The notes below the pieces were generated by a model. It did no database searches. It worked only from the letters and a program-made list of their open reading frames with translations, and was not told the DNA's origin. A DNA stretch of 64,000 nt from positions 2,152,015 to 2,216,014 of the forward strand of contig NZ_OESG01000014.1 in assembly GCF_900240945.1 (NCBI RefSeq), in the 5' to 3' direction. This document shows positions 1-8,364 of the stretch, one piece after another. The DNA comes from Mycobacterium sp. 3519A. Lineage in GTDB: Bacteria; Actinomycetota; Actinomycetes; Mycobacteriales; Mycobacteriaceae. Numbering within the stretch: position 1 is the stretch's first letter; each line of letters opens with the position of its first letter. Position numbers and translations under genes: made by a program.

Positions 1-124
1 CGTCCATCGGGGATTGGTCGCCCGAGCAGTAGGGCACACGATCTTCAGGGTCGGCTGCCGCCTGCGGGGCCCCGACGAGCGCGGCAACCGCTGTGAGCAG
101 GCACGCCGCGAAGATCTTCGCCAT
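1..124 (-). CDS. Small exported protein, N-terminal part only
   Basis: The reading frame starts at the ATG whose complement is at 122-124 and runs off the left edge, so only the first 41 residues are present. They form a clear signal peptide: a Lys near the start, a hydrophobic Ala/Leu/Val core, then APQAAADP, which gives an AxA cleavage site near residue 24. The mature part begins DPEDRVPYCSGDQSP and contains one Cys. It lies head to head with ligD, separated by about 30 bp that carry a TATATA element. No function can be assigned from this fragment. Confidence 0.75.
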   Translation of the reverse strand, partial: MAKIFAACLLTAVAALVGAPQAAADPEDRVPYCSGDQSPMD

Positions 125-142
125 AGTTCAACGGTACGCGGG

Positions 143-148
143 TATATA
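143..148 (+). promoter_or_regulatory. -10 element of ligD, leaderless promoter
   Basis: TATATA, inside the 10-bp palindrome GGTATATACC (141-150), ends exactly 7 nt before the GTG at 156. This is the spacing expected when transcription starts on the start codon itself, which is common in mycobacteria. There is no Shine-Dalgarno sequence, and this is why 156 is preferred over the upstream in-frame GTG at 93. Confidence 0.55.
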
Positions 149-155
149 CCGTGAG

Positions 156-2447
156 GTGGTGGATCGATTCGGTCGGGTGAAGCTGACCAACCCGGACAAG
201 GTGCTGTACCCGGCGACGGGCACCACCAAGGCCGAGGTGTTCGATTACTACGTCAACATCGCCGAGGCGATGCTCCCGCATATCGCAGGCCGCCCCGTCA
301 CCCGCAAACGCTGGCCCAACGGTGTCGACGAACCGTCGTTCTTCGAAAAGCAGCTCGCCAGTTCGGCGCCCGACTGGCTGGAGCGGGGTTCGATCTCCCA
401 CAAGTCGGGCACGACGACGTATCCGATCATCAACACCGCCGAAGGGCTGGCGTGGATCGCGCAGCAGGCGTCGCTGGAAGTGCATGTGCCGCAATGGCGA
501 TTCGTCAGCACGTGGACGCGGGAACATGGCGCCGAGCAGACGCCGGGCCTCGCCACCCGGGTCGTGTTCGACCTGGACCCCGGCGAGGGCGTCACCTTCC
601 GGCAACTGTGCGAGGTGGCCCACGAGGTCCGCGAGCTCATCACCGGAATCGGGCTCACCACTTACCCATTGACGAGCGGCAGCAAGGGCCTGCACCTGTA
701 TGTGCCGCTGGAGAAACCGATCAGCTCGCACGGCGCGTCCGTGTTGGCGCGGCGGATCGCGATGCAGTTGGAAAAAACAATGCCCAAGCGGGTGACGGCC
801 ACCATGACCAAGAGCCTGCGCGCGGGCAAGGTGTTCGTGGACTGGAGCCAGAACAACGCCAACAAGACGACGATCGCGCCGTACTCGCTGCGTGGCCGGG
901 AGGAGCCCACCGTCGCCGCCCCCCGCACCTGGGACGAAATCGAGGACCCCGACCTGCGGCATCTGCGCTTCGACGAGGTGCTCGAACGCGTCGCACGCGA
1001 CGGTGACCTGTTGGCCGCGATGGACACCGACGCGCCGGTGGCCGACGCGCTCACCACCTACCGCAGCATGCGCGACGCCGGAAAGACCCCCGAACCCGTG
1101 CCGAACCTCGCGCCCACCGCAGGCAACGACGACTTCTTCGTCATCCAGGAGCACCATGCCCGCCGACTGCACTACGACTTCCGGTTGGAGCGCAACGGCG
1201 TGCTCGTCAGTTGGGCCATACCGAAGAATCTGCCCGATACGCCGTCGGTCAACCATCTGGCCGTACACACCGAGGATCACCCGTTCGAGTACGGCAGCTT
1301 CGAGGGTGAGATCCCGAGGGGCGAGTACGGCGGCGGCAAGGTGATCATCTGGGACACCGGCACATACGAGACCGAGAAGTTCCGCGACCATCCGCCCGAC
1401 GGCCCCGCCAAGGGCGGCGAGGTCATAATCACGTTGCACGGCAAGAAGATCGAGGGCCGGTACGCGCTGATCCAGACAGACGGCAAGAACTGGCTGGCGC
1501 ACCGGATGAAGGAGCAGCAGCATCCCCAGGCGGGAGACCTCGCGCCGATGCTCGCGACGGAGGGATCGGTCGCCAAGCTCAAGGCCTCGCAATGGGCGTT
1601 CGAAGGCAAGTGGGATGGTTACCGCGTCATCGCCGAAGTCAACCACGGCCGACTGAACTTGCGCTCTCGCCGCGGCCGCGACGTCACCCGCGAGTATCCG
1701 CAATTCGAGGCGCTGGCCGCCGATCTCGCCGACCATCACGTGATTCTCGACGGCGAAGCGGTGGCGCTCGACCGCAACGGAGTGCCGAGTTTCTCTGAGA
1801 TGCAGAACCGGGCGCGGTCCACTCGGGTCGAGTACTGGGCATTCGACATCCTGTTCCTCGACGGCCGATCCCTGTTGCGCGCCAAGTACTCTGATCGCCG
1901 CAGGCTGCTGGAGGCGTTAGCCGAGGGCGGCGGGCTCATCGTGCCCGACGTCCTGCCCGGTGACGGTCCCGAGGCGATGGAACACGCCCGCGAGCACCGC
2001 TGGGAGGGCGTGGTCGCCAAGAAGCGTGATTCGACCTACCAGCCGGGCAGACGCTCATCGTCGTGGATCAAAGACAAGATCTGGAACACCCAGGAAGTGG
2101 TGATCGGCGGCTGGCGGCAAGGCGAGGGCGGCCGCTCCAGCGGCATCGGGGCGCTGATGCTCGGCATCCCGGCCGACGACGGCCTCCAGTTCGTCGGACG
2201 TGTCGGCACCGGGTTCACCGAGAAGGAACTCACCAAACTCAAAGGTTTGCTGAAACCCTTGGAAACCGACGAATCACCGTTCAATGCAAGGCTTTCCACG
2301 CAAGATGCCAAGGGCGTCACGTTCGTTCGGCCGGAACTGGTCGGTGAGGTGCGCTACAGCGAGCGGACCTCCGACGGCCGGTTGCGTCAACCGAGTTGGC
2401 GCGGACTTCGACCTGACAAGACGCCCGGCGAAGTCGTCTGGGAATGA
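156..2447 (+). CDS. ligD: ATP-dependent DNA ligase LigD (polymerase-phosphoesterase-ligase)
   Basis: Multifunctional enzyme of bacterial non-homologous end joining, working with Ku to process and seal double-strand breaks. Domain order is the mycobacterial one: primase-polymerase domain first, with the metal-binding FDLDPGEG near residue 138; a 3'-phosphoesterase domain in the middle (HHARRLHYDFRLE, then HTEDHPFEYGSFEGEIPRGEY); and the ligase domain last, with nucleophile motif EGKWDGYR (Lys near 484), then DGEAVALD, AFDILFLDG, EGVVAKK and SSSWIKDKIW. The 763 residues from the GTG at 156 match the family length of about 760. The 93 start would add 21 residues with no family resemblance. No Ku gene is visible in the window. 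The 3' end overlaps the convergent TetR gene by about 60 bp. Confidence 0.95.
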   Translation: MVDRFGRVKLTNPDKVLYPATGTTKAEVFDYYVNIAEAMLPHIAGRPVTRKRWPNGVDEPSFFEKQLASSAPDWLERGSISHKSGTTTYPIINTAEGLAWIAQQASLEVHVPQWRFVSTWTREHGAEQTPGLATRVVFDLDPGEGVTFRQLCEVAHEVRELITGIGLTTYPLTSGSKGLHLYVPLEKPISSHGASVLARRIAMQLEKTMPKRVTATMTKSLRAGKVFVDWSQNNANKTTIAPYSLRGREEPTVAAPRTWDEIEDPDLRHLRFDEVLERVARDGDLLAAMDTDAPVADALTTYRSMRDAGKTPEPVPNLAPTAGNDDFFVIQEHHARRLHYDFRLERNGVLVSWAIPKNLPDTPSVNHLAVHTEDHPFEYGSFEGEIPRGEYGGGKVIIWDTGTYETEKFRDHPPDGPAKGGEVIITLHGKKIEGRYALIQTDGKNWLAHRMKEQQHPQAGDLAPMLATEGSVAKLKASQWAFEGKWDGYRVIAEVNHGRLNLRSRRGRDVTREYPQFEALAADLADHHVILDGEAVALDRNGVPSFSEMQNRARSTRVEYWAFDILFLDGRSLLRAKYSDRRRLLEALAEGGGLIVPDVLPGDGPEAMEHAREHRWEGVVAKKRDSTYQPGRRSSSWIKDKIWNTQEVVIGGWRQGEGGRSSGIGALMLGIPADDGLQFVGRVGTGFTEKELTKLKGLLKPLETDESPFNARLSTQDAKGVTFVRPELVGEVRYSERTSDGRLRQPSWRGLRPDKTPGEVVWE

Positions 2448-3034
2448 CGCCGGCCGGATGCGAGGCTGTGGATGAACAGGTCGAGCATGTGTTCAAAGGT
2501 ATCCGTGGCGTCGGGTGTCTGACCGATGCCGGTCTGTTCGATGGTCACGGCACCATGGATTGCACTCCAGACGGCTTGTGCATCTTGCGCTGACTCCTGT
2601 TCCGACGCCGAGCTTTTCATCGCGCGAATCAACTCCACGAGGACGGTGAACACCGCGTGACCAGCGCGCGCGACCTCAGACGATTGGTCTTCGAGCGGAC
2701 TGCCCGCGCCGAAGATCAACGAATATCGGGCCGGATAGCGCAGGGCGAACGCGCGATAGTTCCGGCATGCCGAAGCGAAACGTTCAACCGGATCAATGTC
2801 GGTTGGTACCTCGATCGCCTGGGCCAACTGCTCGAGTGTCCGCATGGCCAGTGCGACGATCAGACCGTCTTTGTTGGCGAACCGGTTGTACACGCTCATC
2901 GGCGAGACTTCGGCGCGCTGCGCGACGGCACGGATCGTCACACCGTCGACGCCATCGCGATCCAGCACGGCCTCGGCCGCGTCGAGCAACGCGACCGAGA
3001 CCTGATGGCTGGCGGTGCGGCGGCGAGGCGTCAT
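2387..3034 (-). CDS. TetR-family transcriptional regulator
   Basis: A helix-turn-helix regulator of about 215 residues. The N-terminal TetR DNA-binding domain is recognisable: ALLDAAEAVLDRDGVDGVTI, AVAQRAEVSPMSVYNRFANKDGLI. The C-terminal ligand domain is variable, with FALRYPARYSLIFGA. The start is the ATG whose complement is 3032-3034; it overlaps the TGA stop of the upstream alpha/beta hydrolase in an ATGA arrangement, so the two are probably one operon with coupled translation and the regulator may control that hydrolase. The last 20 or so codons lie antisense to the 3' end of ligD. Confidence 0.85.
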   Translation of the reverse strand: MTPRRRTASHQVSVALLDAAEAVLDRDGVDGVTIRAVAQRAEVSPMSVYNRFANKDGLIVALAMRTLEQLAQAIEVPTDIDPVERFASACRNYRAFALRYPARYSLIFGAGSPLEDQSSEVARAGHAVFTVLVELIRAMKSSASEQESAQDAQAVWSAIHGAVTIEQTGIGQTPDATDTFEHMLDLFIHSLASGRRHSQTTSPGVLSGRSPRQLG

Positions 3035-3831
3035 GCTGCGATGTCGGCCTGCCGCTGGGCCATCCACGCGAGAGCGGTGTCGGCGACATCACGCCATCCG
3101 TGGTCGATGGTCAGCGAGTGGCCACGGCCTTCGAATTCGTGGAAATCGGTCACGGCAGACGAATTTTTGTACAGGCCGTAAGCCGCTTTCGCCGACACCA
3201 ATGGCACGGTGTGGTCGGCGGAGCCGCCGGTGATCAGCAATGGCCCGCGATTGCTGTTGGCGGTGTCGACCTTCGCGGGTGACTTCGGCGAGAAGTTCGC
3301 CGTCGCGGCTTCGAACAGCGGTTTGCCTGGCGAGGGGATCGACCATTGCTCCCACAGGGCGTCCGACTCCTCGACGGTCAACGCGTTACCGAAGCCGTAT
3401 CGCCACTGCGCCTGCGTCAGTGCCTTGGCGCGTCCTTTGTTGAGCGGGTTGCCCAGGACGGGGAAGGCCGAGCGCAACTGGGCGAAAGGCAGCGGCTTCA
3501 CGCCCTTGATCGGAGCCGGGTCGATCGCGATTGCGGCGGCCACCTTGTTCTGCCCCAACAGCTTCTGGGCGATCAGGCCGCCGAAGGAATGGCCGATCAC
3601 CACCGGCGGGGTATCGAACTCGGCGATGACGTCGGCGAAGTGTTCGGTCAGCTCGTCGATGCCGTATCCCGCTTGCTCCGTGGCGCCCCGCCGCGTCTCG
3701 TCGGCGGTCGCGAATTCGCCCGGCCAGGCAGGGGCGATCGCGTGATGGCCGTTGGTGGTGAAGTGTTCGATCCATGGCTGCCAGGCGGTATGGGAGATCC
3801 AGAGCCCGTGGATGAAGACGACGTTGGTCAT
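3031..3831 (-). CDS. Alpha/beta hydrolase
   Basis: 266-residue alpha/beta-hydrolase fold enzyme, probably cytoplasmic since no signal peptide is seen. The oxyanion segment is VVFIHGLWISH near the N-terminus. The nucleophile elbow is GHSFGG (Ser near 93), the acid is in GGSADHTVP, and the catalytic His is in GRGHSLTIDHGW. The N-terminal MTNVVFIHGLW resembles the carboxylesterase/haloperoxidase-like group common in actinobacteria; the substrate cannot be told. It is the first gene of a two-gene operon with the TetR regulator. The region beyond its start (3832-4016) holds no credible gene. Confidence 0.85.
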   Translation of the reverse strand: MTNVVFIHGLWISHTAWQPWIEHFTTNGHHAIAPAWPGEFATADETRRGATEQAGYGIDELTEHFADVIAEFDTPPVVIGHSFGGLIAQKLLGQNKVAAAIAIDPAPIKGVKPLPFAQLRSAFPVLGNPLNKGRAKALTQAQWRYGFGNALTVEESDALWEQWSIPSPGKPLFEAATANFSPKSPAKVDTANSNRGPLLITGGSADHTVPLVSAKAAYGLYKNSSAVTDFHEFEGRGHSLTIDHGWRDVADTALAWMAQRQADIAA

Positions 3832-4016
3832 GAATGGTCCTGTCTGTCGGGGCGATGACGGATCTTATGGAACAGTGTTACATAAGCATCGCAAAGCCAG
3901 GAACCACGGCGGAGCCGAGAAAATTCCCGTCAGATCGTCCGCCTACTGGATACCGCTACCGAACGCTAAGCGGCACAAGCTCTTCAGCCGCGGTCGACCC
4001 TCGCGCCAGCACGCCC

Positions 4017-4637
4017 CTAGTGGCGCGCCGAGATCATCGCGGTCGGCACCGACATCCGGAGATCGCGATGCCGAAGCGTGGTGATCCGGCGTCCGGGCTG
4101 CACCGCGTCCTTCACCGGCGTCGTGCGGTCACCGAAGTACGCGGCGGTGGCGTCGATGTCCGCAACTTCGAACGTGATTCCCCACAGCCGCGAAGGCCCG
4201 TCGGCTGCGGTGTCCGGCGAACCGACGACTTCGAGGATCACCTCGCCCAGCCGAAAGAACACCTGGCGGATCGCTTGTCCGCCGAGTTCCGCATCGCGCT
4301 CACGCCGCCGGGCGGCACCGACCGCGGCCAGCGCTGCGACCGTCCGGCTCAGATCGGGCGACATCAGCACGACATGGTCGATCGCGGTGACGCCGTTGGC
4401 GTGAGCGGCGGGCGCTGCGCTGACCGGCGTCGACCACGTCGTCGGGATGCCGTCGAGGTCCTGACTGTCCGACGGCGCGCCGCTCAACGACCATCCGACG
4501 ATCCCGGCGCCGCGCCCGCCCAGTCGGATGCGGACGCCGCCGACACGGCAGACGGCATCGGAGTCGACGGAGAAACCTGCTCCCGTCCAAACCTGCGACG
4601 GATCAGCGATTTGCAACTCGTCGACCCTGACTGTCAT
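4017..4637 (-). CDS. VOC (glyoxalase/bleomycin-resistance) family protein
   Basis: About 206 residues from MTVRVDEL; the upstream in-frame ATG at 4655 would add only MGFASA. The central TAIDHVVLMSPDLSRTVAALAAVGA is the first beta-alpha-beta unit of a vicinal-oxygen-chelate domain, and the distal part (QVFFRLGEVILEVVGSP, LWGITFEVADIDATAAYFG) is the second. These proteins bind a divalent metal and act on small molecules; the substrate is unknown. The gene is transcribed away from the adjacent receptor kinase with an 87-bp spacer. Confidence 0.75.
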   Translation of the reverse strand: MTVRVDELQIADPSQVWTGAGFSVDSDAVCRVGGVRIRLGGRGAGIVGWSLSGAPSDSQDLDGIPTTWSTPVSAAPAAHANGVTAIDHVVLMSPDLSRTVAALAAVGAARRRERDAELGGQAIRQVFFRLGEVILEVVGSPDTAADGPSRLWGITFEVADIDATAAYFGDRTTPVKDAVQPGRRITTLRHRDLRMSVPTAMISARH

Positions 4638-4724
4638 GGCTGATGCGAATCCCACTTTTGTGATGCCGTTGCTCGGTACCTTTTAAGCAAACCATGTGCA
4701 GTTCAGCGGAGGGGCGAAGCCAAA

Positions 4725-7724
4725 ATGCCGAGCGGAATAGCGTCTGAGCTGGCAGCCGCCGGTTTTGAGGACGCGGTCGAAATCGGTCGAGGGGGATCCG
4801 GCGTCGTCTACCGCTGCCATCAGAAGGCCCTCGGGCGAAGTGTGGCCATCAAGGTGCTCGCGTCCGATCTGGACGAAGACGACCGGGAACGTTTCCTGCG
4901 CGAGGGCTACGCGATGGGCGCGCTGTCCGGCCATCCGAACATCGTGAACATCCTTCAAGTCGGTGTCACCGAAAGTAACCGGCCGTTCATCGTGATGCCT
5001 TATCACTCAGCCAATTCCCTCGCGGAACGGGTGCGGCGGGAGGGCCGGATCGGGTGGCCCGAGGCGTTGCGCATCGGCGTGAAATTGTGCGGGGCGCTGG
5101 AAACCGCGCACCGGACAGGCACCTTGCACCGCGACATCAAGCCCGCCAATGTTCTGGTCAACGACTACGGCGAACCGCAGATGAGCGACTTCGGCACGGC
5201 GCGCATCGTCGGCGGATACAAAACGGTGACAGGGTTTTTCACCGGCACCCTGTCCTACACCGCGCCCGAGGTACTCGGCGGAAAGCCGCCGACGGTGGCC
5301 GCCGACGTCTACTCACTGGGCGCGACGATCTACGCGTTGATCGCGGGCAGGGCCCCGCATGAGCGCAACGCTGACGAGGAACTCATCGCGCACTATCTGC
5401 GGATCACCTCGACGCCGGTGCCGGACCTGCGGCCCGCAGGCATCCCGCCTGACATCTGCGCCGCCATCGAGAAGGCGATGGCGATCGAACCGGCCGAACG
5501 CTACGCATCTGCGGAGGATTTCGGCCACGCGTTGCAATTGGCCCAGCGGCACAACGGCTTACCGACCGATCCGATGGCGCTCAGCGAGCCGGGCGGCCAC
5601 CACGAGCAGGCCGGCCAGGATTACGCGATGTCGGTGCCGCCGACTCAGCTCGAGTCGTCGGGCGGCGGTAGTCCGCCCACCGGTGTCCTGTCCGGCGAAG
5701 CGACCGCGTCGACCCCGCCGCCGAATCCCAACATGTTCGCCCGCACCGCCTCCGTCAGCGCATCCAGCCTGCCGTGGCAGGCGCTGAATCCCCCTCCGCC
5801 TGCGCAGCCTGCGCCGCCGCCGTCCGCCCCGCCGAAGGACGGGAACCGCAAGAAGCTGCTGATCGCCGCAGGCGCCATCGCGGCGGTGCTGGTGTTGGTG
5901 GTCGCCAGCGTCTTCATCGTCACGTCGTCGCGCCACAGCGGTGGAGGTGAGGCGGCGCCGCCATCACCGCCGACCACCGAACCGCCGCCCGCATGGAAGC
6001 CGATCGCCGACGCACCCGCCGCCACCTACGCGTCGGCCGCCACCGAAGCCGACGGCACCATCTGGATTTTCGGCGGCATGGGCGCCGACAACCGGCTGCT
6101 CGGTGGCCACGAGGGCTACGACCCCGCCATCGACAGTTGGAAGAGCGGCGACGACCTACCCGTTCCCGTGCAGCACGCGATGTCGGCGACGTGGCAGGAC
6201 ACCCCTGTCGTGGTCGGCGGCTGGCGCACCGAAGGCGCCGATTCCAAGGTCGCGACGGACCGGGTGTGGCGCGTGGTCAACAGCCGATGGACCGAGTTGC
6301 CGCCGCTGTTGCAGCCGCGGGCAGCTGCGGCCGCCGCCGTCGTGGGCGACCGGATCATCGTCACCGGGGGAGTCGGGGCCGACGACAAACCACTCGCCAC
6401 CACCGAGATCTTCGACGGCACGTCATGGAAGCTCGGCGCTCCGATCCCCACCGCGCGACAGTTGGCCGGTGCGGCATCGGACGGCAAGCTGGTGTACGTC
6501 CTCGGCGGGTCCACCGGGGCCGCCGACGTGGCGACGGTCGAGGCGTATGACCCGGCGACGGACACCTGGACGACCCTGCCTGAGATGCCCGGTCGACGCA
6601 GCGACCTCGGAGTGGCCTATGCCGACGGCCGGCTCGTCGCGGTGGGTGGCATGTCAGGTGGCCAACCGAGCAAGAGCGTGGTCGCGCTCGATCTGATGAC
6701 CCAATCGTGGAGTGGCCTCCCCGACCTCGGCACAGCGCGGCACGGCATGGCGGTCGCGGGAGTCGGGAAGACCGTGTACGCGATCGGCGGGTCGACCGGC
6801 CCCGGCGACAGCCAGATCACGGCATCCGCAGAAGCCTTGCGGCTGGCGCCGCGCAAACCGCAACCGGCGCCGGCGTGGCAGTCCCTGCCGGACGCGCCGA
6901 CCGCGAGGTTGATGATGGCGTGGACCGTGCAGGACGGAAAGATCTGGGTGGCGGGCGGCATTCGCGAAGGCGAAACACTGCAAACGGTGGAGAGTTTCGA
7001 CCCCAAGACGGGAGTGTGGCAGACGCAGCCGCCGCTGCCGGTGCCCCTGCATCACGCCACAGGGGCTACATACCGCGGCGAGGTGGTCGTGATCGGCGGC
7101 GCGACAGACCAGATCGCGGAGGCGTCGAACAAGGTGTTCGCGTTGCGGGGCGGCACCTGGACGGAACTGCCTGCCCTGCAACATGCCCGGGCCGCGGCAG
7201 GGGCTGCCGTCGTCGGCGACAAGCTCGTCGTCGTCGGCGGGCAGAACAACAAGCAACTCGTCCCGCAGACCGAGGTGTTCGACGGCAAGTCCTGGACGCA
7301 GGCAGCCGACTTGCCAACGCCGCGTGAGCATTTGGCGGCGGTGTCCGACGGCACCTATGTGTACGCGGTCGGCGGCCGAATGCTGTCCGCGGACGAGAAC
7401 TCGGCAGCGTTGGAGCGGTACGACCCGGCCTCGGGTAACTGGGAGAAGTTGGCGGACATGCCGACTCCGCGCGGAAGCTACGGCGCCACGTTCATCGACG
7501 GCCGCATCGTGGCGGTCGGCGGCGAGGAGCCGACGCGGGTGTTGGCCACCGTCGAGATGTACGACGTGACGAACGGGAAGTGGAGCGAGGCGGCGCCGCT
7601 CGGCACACCGCGGCACGGCCAGGTGGTGGCCGCGGACGGGTCGGCCGTCTACTGCATCGGCGGTGCGGACCGGCCGTCGCATGAAGGGGCCATCGCCACT
7701 GTCGAGGAACTCGAATTCATTTAG
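4725..7724 (+). CDS. Receptor Ser/Thr protein kinase with two extracellular Kelch beta-propellers
   Basis: 999-residue single-pass membrane kinase. Residues about 15-275 are a Hanks-type kinase: P-loop GRGGSGVVYR, Lys in VAIKVL, catalytic loop LHRDIKPANVL, DFGTARI, and a Thr-containing activation loop ending TLSYTAPEVL. A Pro/Ser-rich juxtamembrane linker follows (about 280-375), then basic RKK and one membrane helix (about 378-400). The remaining 570 residues are outside and contain twelve Kelch-like blades, each with a hydrophobic strand ending in GG (IWIFGG, VVVGG, IIVTGG, VYVLGG, LVAVGG, VYAIGG, then IWVAGG, VVVIGG, LVVVGG, VYAVGG, IVAVGG, VYCIGG). They fall into two groups of six linked by a Pro-rich segment, suggesting a duplicated propeller. 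The architecture parallels PknD with its NHL propeller but uses Kelch repeats. A GGAGGGG ribosome site precedes the ATG. Confidence 0.92.
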   Translation: MPSGIASELAAAGFEDAVEIGRGGSGVVYRCHQKALGRSVAIKVLASDLDEDDRERFLREGYAMGALSGHPNIVNILQVGVTESNRPFIVMPYHSANSLAERVRREGRIGWPEALRIGVKLCGALETAHRTGTLHRDIKPANVLVNDYGEPQMSDFGTARIVGGYKTVTGFFTGTLSYTAPEVLGGKPPTVAADVYSLGATIYALIAGRAPHERNADEELIAHYLRITSTPVPDLRPAGIPPDICAAIEKAMAIEPAERYASAEDFGHALQLAQRHNGLPTDPMALSEPGGHHEQAGQDYAMSVPPTQLESSGGGSPPTGVLSGEATASTPPPNPNMFARTASVSASSLPWQALNPPPPAQPAPPPSAPPKDGNRKKLLIAAGAIAAVLVLVVASVFIVTSSRHSGGGEAAPPSPPTTEPPPAWKPIADAPAATYASAATEADGTIWIFGGMGADNRLLGGHEGYDPAIDSWKSGDDLPVPVQHAMSATWQDTPVVVGGWRTEGADSKVATDRVWRVVNSRWTELPPLLQPRAAAAAAVVGDRIIVTGGVGADDKPLATTEIFDGTSWKLGAPIPTARQLAGAASDGKLVYVLGGSTGAADVATVEAYDPATDTWTTLPEMPGRRSDLGVAYADGRLVAVGGMSGGQPSKSVVALDLMTQSWSGLPDLGTARHGMAVAGVGKTVYAIGGSTGPGDSQITASAEALRLAPRKPQPAPAWQSLPDAPTARLMMAWTVQDGKIWVAGGIREGETLQTVESFDPKTGVWQTQPPLPVPLHHATGATYRGEVVVIGGATDQIAEASNKVFALRGGTWTELPALQHARAAAGAAVVGDKLVVVGGQNNKQLVPQTEVFDGKSWTQAADLPTPREHLAAVSDGTYVYAVGGRMLSADENSAALERYDPASGNWEKLADMPTPRGSYGATFIDGRIVAVGGEEPTRVLATVEMYDVTNGKWSEAAPLGTPRHGQVVAADGSAVYCIGGADRPSHEGAIATVEELEFI

Positions 7725-8334
7725 CGGGGTTGCGCAGTTGCGCGATGGTGACCGCGCCGCGGCGCAGCGCCTCGTTGGCCAGCCGGACCCGGCGGTCACC
7801 CTCCTGCGGGATCGAGAACTTGTCGTAGAGGTTCTGCAGATGCTGCTTGACCGCGGCCTCGGTGACGAAAAGCTCGGTGGCCATCCGCCGGACCGACGCG
7901 GGCTCGGGGAACGGGTCGTCGGAGACCAACGGCCGGCACAACACCACCAAGACGTCGAGTTCGCGCCGGGTCAGCCGGGGCGGCAGTTCGACGGTCGCAG
8001 CGGTCTTGGTCTCCTCGTCGAGCCTCCCGTCGCCTGAGTCTTTCACCTCCCAGAACACCACCTTGGACCGGCCGACGCGGACCTCGTCACCGGAGCGCAG
8101 CACGCGTTCGGCCGTGATCTTCTCGCCGTTGAGGTAGGTGCCGTTGCGGCTGCCGAGATCGCGGATCGACCAGGCGAAACCGAGGTTCTCGAATACCGCG
8201 TGCAGCCGCGAGACGGTTTCGTCGTGTTCGAGCGGGACGTCATTGCTGGCGGCTTTGCCCAGCGTCACCCGTTGACCGGTCAGCGGGACCAACTCGCGTC
8301 CGGACGGCTTCGAGACTTCCAGGTGGGAAGACAT
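7717..8334 (-). CDS. FHA-domain protein with C-terminal LuxR-like helix-turn-helix
   Basis: 205 residues. The N-terminal half is a forkhead-associated domain that binds phosphothreonine: VTLGKAASNDVPL, SRLHAVFE, DLGSRNGTYLNGEKI. The C-terminal half (about 115-200) looks like a transcriptional-activator DNA-binding domain: LTRRELDVLVVLCRPL, then ATELFVTEAAVKQHLQNLYDKF. The likely role is a regulator recruited by phosphorylated kinase or substrate. Its 3' end overlaps the Kelch kinase gene by 8 bp in convergent orientation, and it follows a membrane-protein gene by 30 bp on the same strand. Strong fit for the FHA domain; the HTH assignment is by pattern only. Confidence 0.88.
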   Translation of the reverse strand: MSSHLEVSKPSGRELVPLTGQRVTLGKAASNDVPLEHDETVSRLHAVFENLGFAWSIRDLGSRNGTYLNGEKITAERVLRSGDEVRVGRSKVVFWEVKDSGDGRLDEETKTAATVELPPRLTRRELDVLVVLCRPLVSDDPFPEPASVRRMATELFVTEAAVKQHLQNLYDKFSIPQEGDRRVRLANEALRRGAVTIAQLRNPAK

Positions 8335-8364
8335 GATGGCAATTGTGTCCTACTGAGTCGCGGG

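Noticed and set aside
45..1739. 564-codon open frame antisense to ligD
   Set aside because: Arg/Val/Gly-rich shadow of the GC-rich ligD coding strand; no motif, and ligD is fully supported.
6654..7799. 381-codon open frame antisense to the Kelch kinase
   Set aside because: Composition typical of an antisense shadow; the Kelch repeats on the other strand are clear.
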